Positions 33,604-41,453 of a stretch of DNA of 64,000 nucleotides are shown in pieces (within the stretch, counting starts at the first letter, position 1; the number at the start of each line of letters is the position of its first letter). The stretch comes from an uncultured Prevotella sp. Its GTDB lineage: Bacteria > Bacteroidota > Bacteroidia > Bacteroidales > Bacteroidaceae. The translations under genes were made by a program, and so were the position numbers. The notes under the pieces were generated by a model. It did no database searches and was not told the DNA's origin. It saw only the letters and a list, made by a program, of their open reading frames with translations. The stretch is from contig CABQKA010000004.1 in the NCBI GenBank assembly GCA_902464615.1, positions 62,001 through 126,000 on the forward strand, in the 5' to 3' direction.

Positions 33604-36390
33604 ATGGTTCGATTAAAAGGATTCTTATTGTTCGTCGCCCTGCTGTGTGTGGTAAACTTGCAGGCGGCAGTGTTGAAAGGCCGGGTGGTCGACGCCCAAA
33701 ACGGCGAGGCGCTCATTGGGGCCACTGTCCGCGTGGTGCAGGCCGACCGTTCGGCAACGACGGATTTGGACGGCTATTTTGAAATCAACGGTCTCGGACA
33801 GCGCAACTATACGTTGACCGTCAGTTATATCTCATATCAGAAGGCGACGCTGACGGTCAATCCGGCGCGTTTGGATTCCGTGCTTGTCATTCCGCTGGAA
33901 ATGCTCGAAACCACGCTGGGGACGGCCACGGTGACGGCTACGGCCAAGCGGAACACCGAGAACGCTATGGTGGCCGTGCAGCGCAACAGCCTGGTGGTGC
34001 AGAGCGGCGTTTCGTCGCAACAGATAGCGAAGACGCAGGACAAGGATGCCTCCGAGGTGATACGTCGCGTGCCGGGCATTTCGATCATTGACGAGAAGTT
34101 TGTCATGGTGCGTGGCTTGTCCCAGCGGTACAATAATGTGTGGATTAACGGCAGTGCCGTCCCTTCGACGGAGGCCGATTCGCGCGCGTTTTCGTTCGAC
34201 ATTATTCCTTCGGGACAAGTGGACAACATGCAGATAGTCAAGTCGCCCGCGCCGCAGTATCCGGCCGATTTCAGCGGCGGATTCATCCTCATCGATACGA
34301 AAGACGTGCCCAATGAGAACTCGGCGTCCATCAGCGTAAGCGGCAGCGTGAACGACCGGACGCATTTCCGTTCGTTCCTCTCTTCCGAGGGCAGCGGGAC
34401 AGACTTTCTGGGTTTCGACAACGGCTTCCGCTCCCTCAAGGGCGGCATGGGGACCCGGCTTGTCACGTTCCCCGGTTCGGAAAATATCGACCTGACGGCC
34501 AACGGCCTGAACAATAACTGGCGACTGTCACGCTTTTCCCCGGTGGGCGACTTCTCGCTCAGCGCTCACGTGAACCGCAGCCGCGAGCTGGACGGGGGCG
34601 GCGTGTTCGCTTTGCTCGGCGCGCTCAATTACAGCAACTCGTACAAGACTTACAGCCCGATGGAAAACTCTCTCTTCGGTGCTTACGACGTGACGCACGA
34701 CCGCAGCAACTACCTGCGCCATAGCACGGACCACCAGTACAGCCAGAACGTGCGTCTGGGCGCTATGCTCAACCTGACCTTTATCCCCGGAAAAGGGGCC
34801 GGCCGCTACGAGTGGAAAAACATCTTCAACCAGCTCGGCACGGACCGTTATACTTACCGCACGGGGTTCAATGCGCAGAGCAACCGGGAGGAAAGCGCTG
34901 AGTATTATTACAGTAGCCGCACGACGTATAACACACAGTTTACAGGTAAATATGCCTGGGCGCAGAGCCGTCTGGACTGGAACGCCGGCTACGCTTATGC
35001 CAACCGCAACCTGCCGGACCGTCGCCGCTACCGCCGCGACAATGCGCTGAACTCTGACAGCCTGGCTGTCCCGACGGGTAACGATATCAGCCGCGAGTTT
35101 ACCCGGCTGGACGAGCACATCGCTTCCGCCAGCGTGAACTACCGCTATGCCTGGGAAGGGGGAAACTTCAATCCTGAAATCTTGGCGGGTGCCTATGGAG
35201 AGTACCGCACGCGAAAGTACCGGACGCGTAGCTTCATCTACGGCTGGAATCCCGGTTCGCACACGCTTCCCCACGGTTTCCAGTATCTGGACATTCCCAC
35301 GGGACTGATGCTCGAGGCAAACTATGGCGAGGACGGGCTTTATCTGAAAGACGACACGCGCATGACGAACGACTATAAGGGCAACCAGCTCATAGCCAGC
35401 GGTTACGTGGCGGTCAACCTTCCTCTTGGCGCCTTGAACATTTATACCGGCGTCCGTTTCGAGCACTATCGCATGGAACTTATCCGCAACACACGCGACG
35501 ATGTGGAAAGTCCGCTGAGCCGCTTTTATGACGGGAACGATTTCTTCCCCTCGATAAACATGACGTACAAGCTGGCCACCGACCACCAGTTGCGCCTTGC
35601 CTACGGCCGTTCCGTCAACCGAGCCGAGTTCCGCGAGGTCTCCCCGTCAGTGTTCTACGATTTCGACCTGGCCAGCAGCGTGCAAGGCAACGTAGACCTC
35701 CGTTCCTGCTACGTGGACAACTTGGACCTGCGCTACGAATGGTATCCCTCGCGCGGCGACCAGATCACCTTGGCCGGTTTCTATAAAAATTTTAATGACC
35801 CGATCGAGTGGACTTATACAGTGGCCGGCGGTACGGAGCTTATTTACTCCTACCAGAACGCAGACCGCGCCTACTGCTTCGGCCTTGAGCTGGACATACG
35901 CAAGAACCTCGGTTTCATGGGCCTTAAGGACTTTACCCTCGTGTTTAACGGTGCCCTTATCAAGAGTAAGGTTAAGTTTGGCGCGGATGTGGTGAATCAG
36001 GAGGACCGCCCGATGCAGGGACAGTCGCCCTATCTGGTCAATCTCGGCATCTTCTATTCGCACAAGGATTGGAATGCCAGCTTGCTTTACAACCGTATCG
36101 GCAAACGCTTGATAGGCGTGGGGCGCAACTTGGGTACGACCGGCGACCAGACCGTTAAGGTGCCCGACTCCTACGAAATGCCGCGCAATTCCCTTGACTT
36201 GAGCGTATCGAAAGATTTCGGGAAGTGGAACGTCAAGCTCGGCGCGAAGGATATCTTAGGCGAGAAAGTCAATTTCAAGCAGTTTGAAACGGTGACACGG
36301 AGCGACGGAACGTCCCGCGACATTGAAGAGGTGACGCGCAGTTACCGTCCCGGCCGCAGCTTTAGCGTGAGTGTCGCTTACAATTTCTGA
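33604..36390 (+). CDS. TonB-dependent outer-membrane receptor with carboxypeptidase-like N-terminal domain
   Basis: Outer-membrane active importer powered by TonB. The 928 residues start with a signal peptide (MVRLKGFLLFVALLCVVNLQA). A CarboxypepD_reg-like domain follows (LKGRVVDAQNGEALIGATV to SYISYQKATL, about 25-85), then the plug (SQQIAKTQDKDASEVIRRVPG, about 138-158; FVMVRGLSQRYNNVWING). The rest is a 22-stranded barrel, ending in the aromatic signature GRSFSVSVAYNF. It lacks a long SusC-type signature and a SusD partner. The next gene is a beta-helix lipoprotein, as in many Bacteroidetes pairs. The phased TGTCA array upstream suggests phosphate control, but the substrate is not proven. 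Confidence 0.88.
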   Translation: MVRLKGFLLFVALLCVVNLQAAVLKGRVVDAQNGEALIGATVRVVQADRSATTDLDGYFEINGLGQRNYTLTVSYISYQKATLTVNPARLDSVLVIPLEMLETTLGTATVTATAKRNTENAMVAVQRNSLVVQSGVSSQQIAKTQDKDASEVIRRVPGISIIDEKFVMVRGLSQRYNNVWINGSAVPSTEADSRAFSFDIIPSGQVDNMQIVKSPAPQYPADFSGGFILIDTKDVPNENSASISVSGSVNDRTHFRSFLSSEGSGTDFLGFDNGFRSLKGGMGTRLVTFPGSENIDLTANGLNNNWRLSRFSPVGDFSLSAHVNRSRELDGGGVFALLGALNYSNSYKTYSPMENSLFGAYDVTHDRSNYLRHSTDHQYSQNVRLGAMLNLTFIPGKGAGRYEWKNIFNQLGTDRYTYRTGFNAQSNREESAEYYYSSRTTYNTQFTGKYAWAQSRLDWNAGYAYANRNLPDRRRYRRDNALNSDSLAVPTGNDISREFTRLDEHIASASVNYRYAWEGGNFNPEILAGAYGEYRTRKYRTRSFIYGWNPGSHTLPHGFQYLDIPTGLMLEANYGEDGLYLKDDTRMTNDYKGNQLIASGYVAVNLPLGALNIYTGVRFEHYRMELIRNTRDDVESPLSRFYDGNDFFPSINMTYKLATDHQLRLAYGRSVNRAEFREVSPSVFYDFDLASSVQGNVDLRSCYVDNLDLRYEWYPSRGDQITLAGFYKNFNDPIEWTYTVAGGTELIYSYQNADRAYCFGLELDIRKNLGFMGLKDFTLVFNGALIKSKVKFGADVVNQEDRPMQGQSPYLVNLGIFYSHKDWNASLLYNRIGKRLIGVGRNLGTTGDQTVKVPDSYEMPRNSLDLSVSKDFGKWNVKLGAKDILGEKVNFKQFETVTRSDGTSRDIEEVTRSYRPGRSFSVSVAYNF

Positions 36391-36491
36391 AATCCGGGAG
36401 CGGGCGACATACTGACCGCCCCGCTTCCTCCAGGCGAAATACAATATTCAATTAATTAACCGGCCCGGCAGAGGGCCACAATACAAACAAC

Positions 36492-38024
36492 ATGAGAAAA
36501 CAGAGTTTCAGAGTTTGGGCGTTGGCTTCCATGACCGCCCTGAGTATGGCGATGCTTGCCACGTCTTGCAGTGACGACAATGGAAATGGCTCGACCCCCG
36601 ACCGTAATTGGTCTACCGATGGTGGAATCGTGGCTGCCGATAATCTGCTTTTCGACGGGAACACGATTGGCAACGGCGACCGGGAGTTCGTCTTCAACGG
36701 CAAACAGACGCTGCCCAAAGGTGTTTACCACTTGAGAGGCTGGGTCTACATTGCCGACGGAGCGGAACTGACCATTGAGCCGGGGACCATTATCAAGGGC
36801 GACAAGGCTTCTATGTCTTCCCTCATCGTGGAACGCGGCGGCAAGCTCATCGCCCAGGGAACGGCCAGCGAACCAATTGTCTTCACTTCCGGGGAAGCTG
36901 CCGGCGCGCGCAAGCCTGGTGACTGGGGCGGTGTCATTATTTGCGGTAAGGCCCCCAACAACCAGCGTGAACAGCAGATAGAGGGCGGTCCGCGCACGCG
37001 CCACGGCGGTTCCGACGCCAACGACAACTCTGGCGTGTTGAGCTATGTGCGTATCGAGTTTGCAGGTTATCCTTTCGGCGTAGACCAGGAAATTAACGGC
37101 TTGACCTTAGGCTCTGTCGGCAGCGGTACGAAGATTGACCACGTGCAGGTATCCTATTCCAACGACGACTCTTACGAGTGGTTCGGCGGTACGGTCGATT
37201 GCAAATACCTGATTGCCTACAACGGCTGGGACGATGATTTCGATACGGACAACGGTTACAACGGCAGCGTGCAGTATGGACTGAGCGTCCGCGACCCGCG
37301 CATTGCGGACAAGTCGCAGAGCAACGGTTTCGAGAGCGACAACAATGCCGACGGCGCGCTGGCCTCTCCCTACACGACCGCAACCTTCAGCAACATGACC
37401 TTTGTCGGTCCTAAGGCGGTCAGCTCCAGCTTTGTCAACGACACGGAGGCCGGTCACATCGACGGCGGCAGCTACTTCCCCGACAACGGCTCCGGTCTCG
37501 GCATTTACCAGTCGGCCATGCAGATCCGTCGCGCTTCGCGTCTGAGCTGTGTCAACTCTGTCGCCATCGGCTGGCCCATCGGCTTGATTCTTGACGGAGA
37601 GCGCGGCAACACGCAGGAGATGGCCCAGGCCGGCGAACTGAACTTGCGCAATATCTGGTTTGCCGACATGGACATCACCGGTTCCGACGCCAACAAGCTC
37701 TATGAAGACCATCTGGTGACCGGCTATGACGACGAGCGGCAGCCTGTCATCGATGCTACGCAGCCGTCGTTCTCCTCCACGTTCTTCCTTGCCCAAAGTG
37801 GTAACCGTGTGACGACCTCTGCAGAGATGATGCTCTCCGGCCGCGGGACGTTCAACGGCCTTAATGCCGACTTCATGCCGCAGGTGGGCAGCCCGCTGCT
37901 CAGTGCCGCTTCCTTCTCCGGCATATCGGGCAATTTCGACCAAGTGGGCTTCATCGGCGCTTTCGGTACGGAAAACTGGCTGGAAGGCTGGACCAACTTC
38001 GACCCGAATAATACCGCGTATTGA
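36492..38024 (+). CDS. Beta-helix-type surface lipoprotein paired with the TonB receptor
   Basis: A 510-residue lipoprotein; the signal ends in LATSC (Cys at about residue 26) followed by SDDNGNGS, a pattern linked to surface exposure in Bacteroidetes. The mature part has repeats like those of right-handed beta-helix proteins: GAELTIEPGTIIKGDKA, SLIVERGGKLIAQGTASEPIVFTS, DWGGVIICGKAP, and GVLSYVRIEFAGYPF. This family is often misnamed multidrug transporter. It sits 100 bases after a TonB receptor and ends at a terminator, so the two are one unit. A role in capturing substrate for the receptor is inference. Confidence 0.82.
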   Translation: MRKQSFRVWALASMTALSMAMLATSCSDDNGNGSTPDRNWSTDGGIVAADNLLFDGNTIGNGDREFVFNGKQTLPKGVYHLRGWVYIADGAELTIEPGTIIKGDKASMSSLIVERGGKLIAQGTASEPIVFTSGEAAGARKPGDWGGVIICGKAPNNQREQQIEGGPRTRHGGSDANDNSGVLSYVRIEFAGYPFGVDQEINGLTLGSVGSGTKIDHVQVSYSNDDSYEWFGGTVDCKYLIAYNGWDDDFDTDNGYNGSVQYGLSVRDPRIADKSQSNGFESDNNADGALASPYTTATFSNMTFVGPKAVSSSFVNDTEAGHIDGGSYFPDNGSGLGIYQSAMQIRRASRLSCVNSVAIGWPIGLILDGERGNTQEMAQAGELNLRNIWFADMDITGSDANKLYEDHLVTGYDDERQPVIDATQPSFSSTFFLAQSGNRVTTSAEMMLSGRGTFNGLNADFMPQVGSPLLSAASFSGISGNFDQVGFIGAFGTENWLEGWTNFDPNNTAY

Positions 38025-38049
38025 TTTTCCTACTTATAGGGTGTATGGG

Positions 38050-38087
38050 ATTCCCGTCGGCTCGTCTGGGTCGGCGGGAATTTTTTA
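38050..38087 (+). terminator. Terminator after the beta-helix lipoprotein gene
   Basis: ATTCCCGTCGGC (38050-38061) and GTCGGCGGGAAT (38070-38081), 12 pairs including two wobbles, then TTTTTATTT. Confidence 0.85.
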
Positions 38088-38241
38088 TTTCGGCCGGGCC
38101 GTGCCGCAGCACTGCTGGCGAAGGCCCGCTCCAGTCCCGCAAAAGCCAACGGCCGAAGGGAACCTGCCGCCGCGCGGGAAATCCGCCGCAACGTGAAAAA
38201 TAGATGCGGGAAATGTTTTTTCGCGAAAAAGTGGCAAAATG

Positions 38242-38273
38242 TTTGGCCGTGATTGGTGAAATGGGTATATTTG
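38242..38273 (+). promoter_or_regulatory. Full Bacteroidetes promoter (TTTG-N20-TATATTTG) for the trpB leader
   Basis: TTTG (38242-38245) and TATATTTG (38266-38273) spaced 20 bp. The predicted start is near 38280, giving a leader of about 340 bases before trpB. Confidence 0.75.
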
Positions 38274-38367
38274 CAACGTCGATGGGCTTCGGACTCTCTC
38301 GAATACGTGAGGCTACGTCGTGTCCCGGTATGTGGGACTGTAATTAAGGAAAAAGAAAACAAAAGGC

Positions 38368-38451
38368 ATGAGTCAGTTTGCAGCATATAAGAATTGGTGG
38401 CGCAGCTTGCGGTGTTTACGTCGTAAGCAAGGCTCTCCGTGCGCATCCTGA
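38368..38451 (+). CDS. Trp-rich leader peptide of a trpB attenuator
   Basis: A 27-residue frame, MSQFAAYKNWWRSLRCLRRK through SPCAS, ending in TGA at 38449-38451. Adjacent Trp codons TGG TGG occur at 38395-38400 (residues 10 and 11), as in trpL leaders. It follows an A-rich start region AGAAAACAAAAGGC. A hairpin (CTTGC/GCAAG and TTAC/GTAA, 38406-38431) starts just after the Trp codons. Low tryptophan would stall ribosomes there. It is too short for standard calling and lies in the 300-base leader ahead of trpB. Confidence 0.72.
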   Translation: MSQFAAYKNWWRSLRCLRRKQGSPCAS

Positions 38452-38473
38452 GGCATCATGCAGGAGCAGGAAT

Positions 38474-38524
38474 AACAATCCGGCGGTTTGTCAGTTTACG
38501 ACAGACCGCCGGATTGTTTTGTTT
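38474..38524 (+). terminator. Attenuator terminator upstream of trpB
   Basis: A 19-bp stem with one G-U pair: 38474-38492 (key bases AATCCGGCGGTTTGTC) with 38500-38518 (GACAGACCGCCGGATTGTT). The loop is AGTTTAC and the tail TTTTGTTTC. The segment GTCGTAAGC (38420-38428) in the leader can pair with GTTTACGAC (38494-38502) in the loop, which may favour read-through when the ribosome stalls at the Trp codons. Confidence 0.8.
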
Positions 38525-38620
38525 CTGCAGGCGACGGCGCCCCCTGCCGGCTTTCCTGCCTGTGCCGAGCTCGGGACCGTCCGGAATGAATGCAATAATA
38601 ACCCCTAAAAACATAAGACA

Positions 38621-39814
38621 ATGGAAAAGTATCAAGTGAACGAGGCCGGGTGTTACGGCCGATTCGGTGGGGCCTACGTCCCCGAAGTGCTCCGTCCCTG
38701 TATCGACGAGTTACGTGGCATTTACCGTACTGTCATTGAAAGCGACAGTTTCCAGCGAGAGTTCCGCGAACTGCTTCGCGGCTATGCCGGCCGTCCCTCT
38801 CCGCTCTACCTCTCTCCTTCGCTCAGCGCCCAGTGCGGTTGTCGCGTTTACCTGAAACGGGAAGACCTGAACCATACGGGTGCGCATAAAATCAATAACG
38901 CCCTCGGACAGGCATTGCTGGCCCGCCGTATGGGCAAGCGGCGCGTCATTGCCGAAACAGGGGCGGGGCAGCACGGCGTGGCCACCGCCACGGTCTGCGC
39001 GCTGTTCGGCCTGTCGTGTACCATTTATATGGGGGCTGTCGACGTGGAGCGGCAGCGGCCCAATGTGGAGAAAATGCGGCTGCTCGGGGCCACGGTCTGT
39101 CCCGTAGAGTCCGGTGGCGCTACACTGCAGAATGCTGTCGACGCGGCTTTGGCCGACTGGATGGCCCATCCGCAGGAGACGTTCTATCTCATCGGCTCTG
39201 CCGTGGGGCCGCATCCCTATCCCGACATGGTGGCGCGCCTGCAAAGCGTCATCAGTGAGGAAATCAAACAGCAACTGGAGGAACTGGAAGGACGCGCCGC
39301 TCCCGATTGTCTCGTGGCCTGCATCGGCGGAGGGTCGAACGCGGCGGGCACCGTCTACCATTTCCTGGACGATGAGAGCGTGCGCATCGTCCTGGCTGAG
39401 GCCGGCGGCGACGGACTGGAAACCGGCCGCTCGGCTGCCGCCATTTGCGAGGGCCGCGAGGGCGTGCTCCACGGTGCGCGTACCTACGTCCTGCAGGACG
39501 CAGAGGGACACGTGCGCGAACCATACTCCATTTCCGCCGGACTGGACTATCCGGGCATCGGGCCGCTCCCAGCCCATCTGGCACAGACCGGACGGGCCGA
39601 GGTGTTGGCCGTTACGGACGAGGAAGCGCTGCGTGCCGCCTATGCCCTGATTCGCCATGAAGGCATTTTCCCGGCTTTGGAGTCGGCCCATGCCCTGGGG
39701 GCTCTGGCAAAGCTCCGTTTCCGTCCTGACGAAGTGGTCGTGGCCACGCTTTCGGGACGCGGCGATAAAGATGCGGATACGTATCTGAAGTATGCGTCGC
39801 GTTATGGCGACTGA
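38621..39814 (+). CDS. trpB: Tryptophan synthase beta chain
   Basis: PLP enzyme that joins indole and serine to make tryptophan. The 397 residues carry the PLP lysine in NHTGAHKINNALGQ (Lys90), ETGAGQHGVATA (about 110-121), GGGSNAAGT (about 235-243, phosphate binding) and SGRGDKD near the end, all typical of TrpB1. The start MEKYQVNEAGCYGRFGGAYVPE is a full N-terminus. It stands alone: trpA and other trp genes are not adjacent, unlike in most bacteria. The upstream promoter, leader peptide with two Trp codons and terminator strongly suggest control by tryptophan supply. A repeat element lies just after the stop codon. Confidence 0.97.
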   Translation: MEKYQVNEAGCYGRFGGAYVPEVLRPCIDELRGIYRTVIESDSFQREFRELLRGYAGRPSPLYLSPSLSAQCGCRVYLKREDLNHTGAHKINNALGQALLARRMGKRRVIAETGAGQHGVATATVCALFGLSCTIYMGAVDVERQRPNVEKMRLLGATVCPVESGGATLQNAVDAALADWMAHPQETFYLIGSAVGPHPYPDMVARLQSVISEEIKQQLEELEGRAAPDCLVACIGGGSNAAGTVYHFLDDESVRIVLAEAGGDGLETGRSAAAICEGREGVLHGARTYVLQDAEGHVREPYSISAGLDYPGIGPLPAHLAQTGRAEVLAVTDEEALRAAYALIRHEGIFPALESAHALGALAKLRFRPDEVVVATLSGRGDKDADTYLKYASRYGD

Positions 39815-39837
39815 CTGCCCGGCCGCGATTGTGGGCT

Positions 39838-39897
39838 ACGGCCCTTAGCCCGCTTCCCACGCCCCTTATTCCCATAAAAACGGGAATAAGGGGCGTG
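39838..39897. repeat. Intergenic quasi-palindromic element, copy R6
   Basis: CACGCCCCTTATTCCC (39858-39873) and GGGAATAAGGGGCGTG (39882-39897) form a 16-bp perfect stem, and a third unit ACGGCCCTTAGCCCG lies at 39838-39852. Between trpB and the queuosine operon; no T-run follows. Confidence 0.72.
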
Positions 39898-39987
39898 TCC
39901 GTTGCTACAGTCTGCCTTGTCAGCAGGTGACGGACAGGCTACCAGGTATGCTTTCTGCTATCGGTCAAGCGATTCGCCGGGAAAGGC

Positions 39988-40018
39988 TTGGCCGATTGGC
40001 GGCAATGTTGTATTTTTG
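39988..40018 (+). promoter_or_regulatory. Bacteroidetes promoter for the queuosine operon (TTG-N20-TATTTTTG)
   Basis: TTG (39988-39990) and TATTTTTG (40011-40018) spaced 20 bp. The predicted transcript starts near 40024, leaving about 57 bases of leader before ATG 40081. Confidence 0.65.
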
Positions 40019-40047
40019 CAGCCCGACAGGCTCGCCAGAGTCTGCGC

Positions 40048-40078
40048 CGAGTGCTTGATCAACCTCGTAAAAAACAAG
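40048..40078 (+). promoter_or_regulatory. Candidate preQ1-I-like H-type pseudoknot riboswitch
   Basis: CGAG (40048-40051) pairs with CTCG (40064-40067). In the 12-nt loop, CTTG (40054-40057) can pair with CAAG (40075-40078) beyond an A-rich TAAAAAA strand. The layout and loop lengths match the preQ1-I aptamer, and the final strand ends two bases before the ATG of a queuosine-precursor transporter. The aligned position of the ligand-reading C is an A here, so binding of preQ1 is uncertain. Class and existence are inference from pattern. Confidence 0.4.
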
Positions 40079-40080
40079 AA

Positions 40081-40770
40081 ATGAAAGGAAATAAAGGTAT
40101 GGTAAGCCTCCCCTTCATGCTGTTGGGAGTGCTTTTTTGCGTTTGCCTGATTGCGGCAAACCTGTTGGAGACAAAACAAGTGACGTTGGGGCCGTTGGAG
40201 CTGACGGCCGGCCTGATCGTCTTCCCCGTGTCCTATATTATTAATGACTGTCTCGTAGAAGTCTGGGGATTCCGCAAGGCGCGGCTGGTCATCTGGCTGG
40301 GCTTTTTCATGAACTTCCTCTTTGTCCTTTTCGGTTTGGTGGCGGTGGCCTTGCCTGCCGCAGGTTATTGGACGGGGCAAGAAGGCTTCCGCGCTATTTT
40401 CGGCCTGGCACCGCGCATCGCCGGCGCTTCTTTCCTGGCGTTTTTGGTAGGGTCGTTTCTTAACGCTTACGTAATGAGCCGCATGAAAGTGCGGCAAGGC
40501 GGCCGCTGGTTTACGGTCCGCGCCCTCGTGTCGACGGTGGTGGGCGAGGGGGCCGATTCGCTCGTCTTCTTCCCGCTGGCCCTGGGCGGCGTAGTGCCTT
40601 GGCCCGTGTTGCCGGCCATGATATTGACCCAAGTAGCCCTGAAGACGCTTTACGAGTTGCTGGCTTTGCCTCTTACGGTGCGCGTGGTCCGGTGGATGAA
40701 ACGGGTGGAAGGTGAGGATGCCTACGATCGCGGTATCTCGTACAACGTGTTGAAATTCTATGAAATATGA
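40081..40770 (+). CDS. Queuosine precursor transporter, YhhQ/VUT family
   Basis: A 229-residue inner-membrane carrier with about six helices (PFMLLGVLFCVCLIAANLL, LTAGLIVFPVSYIINDCLVEVWG, LVIWLGFFMNFLFVLFGLVAVALP, and later). FPVSYIINDCLVEVWG (about 44-59) and the GEGADSLVFFPLA motif near residue 160 are VUT-family signatures. Family members salvage preQ0/preQ1 or queuine. It begins a tight operon, overlapping queC by four bases (ATGA), and shares the pathway with queC and queF. The frame is open to 39988, but ATG 40081 follows the promoter. The candidate pseudoknot is directly upstream. Confidence 0.92.
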   Translation: MKGNKGMVSLPFMLLGVLFCVCLIAANLLETKQVTLGPLELTAGLIVFPVSYIINDCLVEVWGFRKARLVIWLGFFMNFLFVLFGLVAVALPAAGYWTGQEGFRAIFGLAPRIAGASFLAFLVGSFLNAYVMSRMKVRQGGRWFTVRALVSTVVGEGADSLVFFPLALGGVVPWPVLPAMILTQVALKTLYELLALPLTVRVVRWMKRVEGEDAYDRGISYNVLKFYEI

Positions 40771-41453
40771 TGCAGATGAATCATGATAAGGCGCTGGTCG
40801 TATTCAGTGGCGGGCAGGACTCCACGACTTGCCTCTTTTGGGCCAAGGCCCGTTTCAAGGAAGTTTGGGCCCTGACGTTTGTTTACGGCCAGAAGCATGT
40901 AAAGGAAGTGGAGGTGGCGGAACGCATAGCGCGCACGGCCGGTGTGCATTTCGAAAGTATGGACGTGTCTTTCATCGGTCAGCTGGCGGAAAATTCGCTG
41001 ACGGATACTTCTATGAAAATGGACGAAACAAAGCCGGCGGGCAGTCCTCCCAATACGTTCGTACCCGGCCGCAATCTGTTCTTCCTGTCCATAGCCGCCG
41101 TCTATGCCCGCGAGCGCGGAATAAGCCATCTTGTAACGGGAGTGTCGCAGACGGACTATTCGGGATACCCGGATTGCCGCGACGCCTTTGTCAAAAGTTT
41201 GAACGTGACGCTGAATCTGGGCATGGACGAGCAGTTCGAGATTCACACGCCCTTGATGTGGCTGGACAAAAGCCAAACATGGGCCTTGGCGGATGACCTG
41301 GGCGTGTTTGACTTGGTACGCCGCGAGACACTGACGTGCTATAACGGCGTAGTGGGCGACGGTTGCGGCCACTGTCCGGCTTGTGCGCTGCGCCGCGCAG
41401 GCTTGGAGAAGTATCTGAAACAGAAAAAGGAGAAGGAAAATGCAGATGAATAA
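40767..41453 (+). CDS. queC: 7-cyano-7-deazaguanine synthase QueC
   Basis: Converts 7-carboxy-7-deazaguanine plus ammonia and ATP to preQ0, on the way to queuosine. The 228 residues have the PP-loop motif VVFSGGQDSTTCLFW (about 8-22), the family segment SQTDYSGYPDCRDAF (about 130-144), and the zinc-binding cysteines CGHCPACALRRAG near the C-terminus. Length is normal. It overlaps the transporter gene by four bases and the next gene by 14. QueD and QueE are not in this window, so the first steps must be encoded elsewhere. Confidence 0.97.
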   Translation: MMQMNHDKALVVFSGGQDSTTCLFWAKARFKEVWALTFVYGQKHVKEVEVAERIARTAGVHFESMDVSFIGQLAENSLTDTSMKMDETKPAGSPPNTFVPGRNLFFLSIAAVYARERGISHLVTGVSQTDYSGYPDCRDAFVKSLNVTLNLGMDEQFEIHTPLMWLDKSQTWALADDLGVFDLVRRETLTCYNGVVGDGCGHCPACALRRAGLEKYLKQKKEKENADE

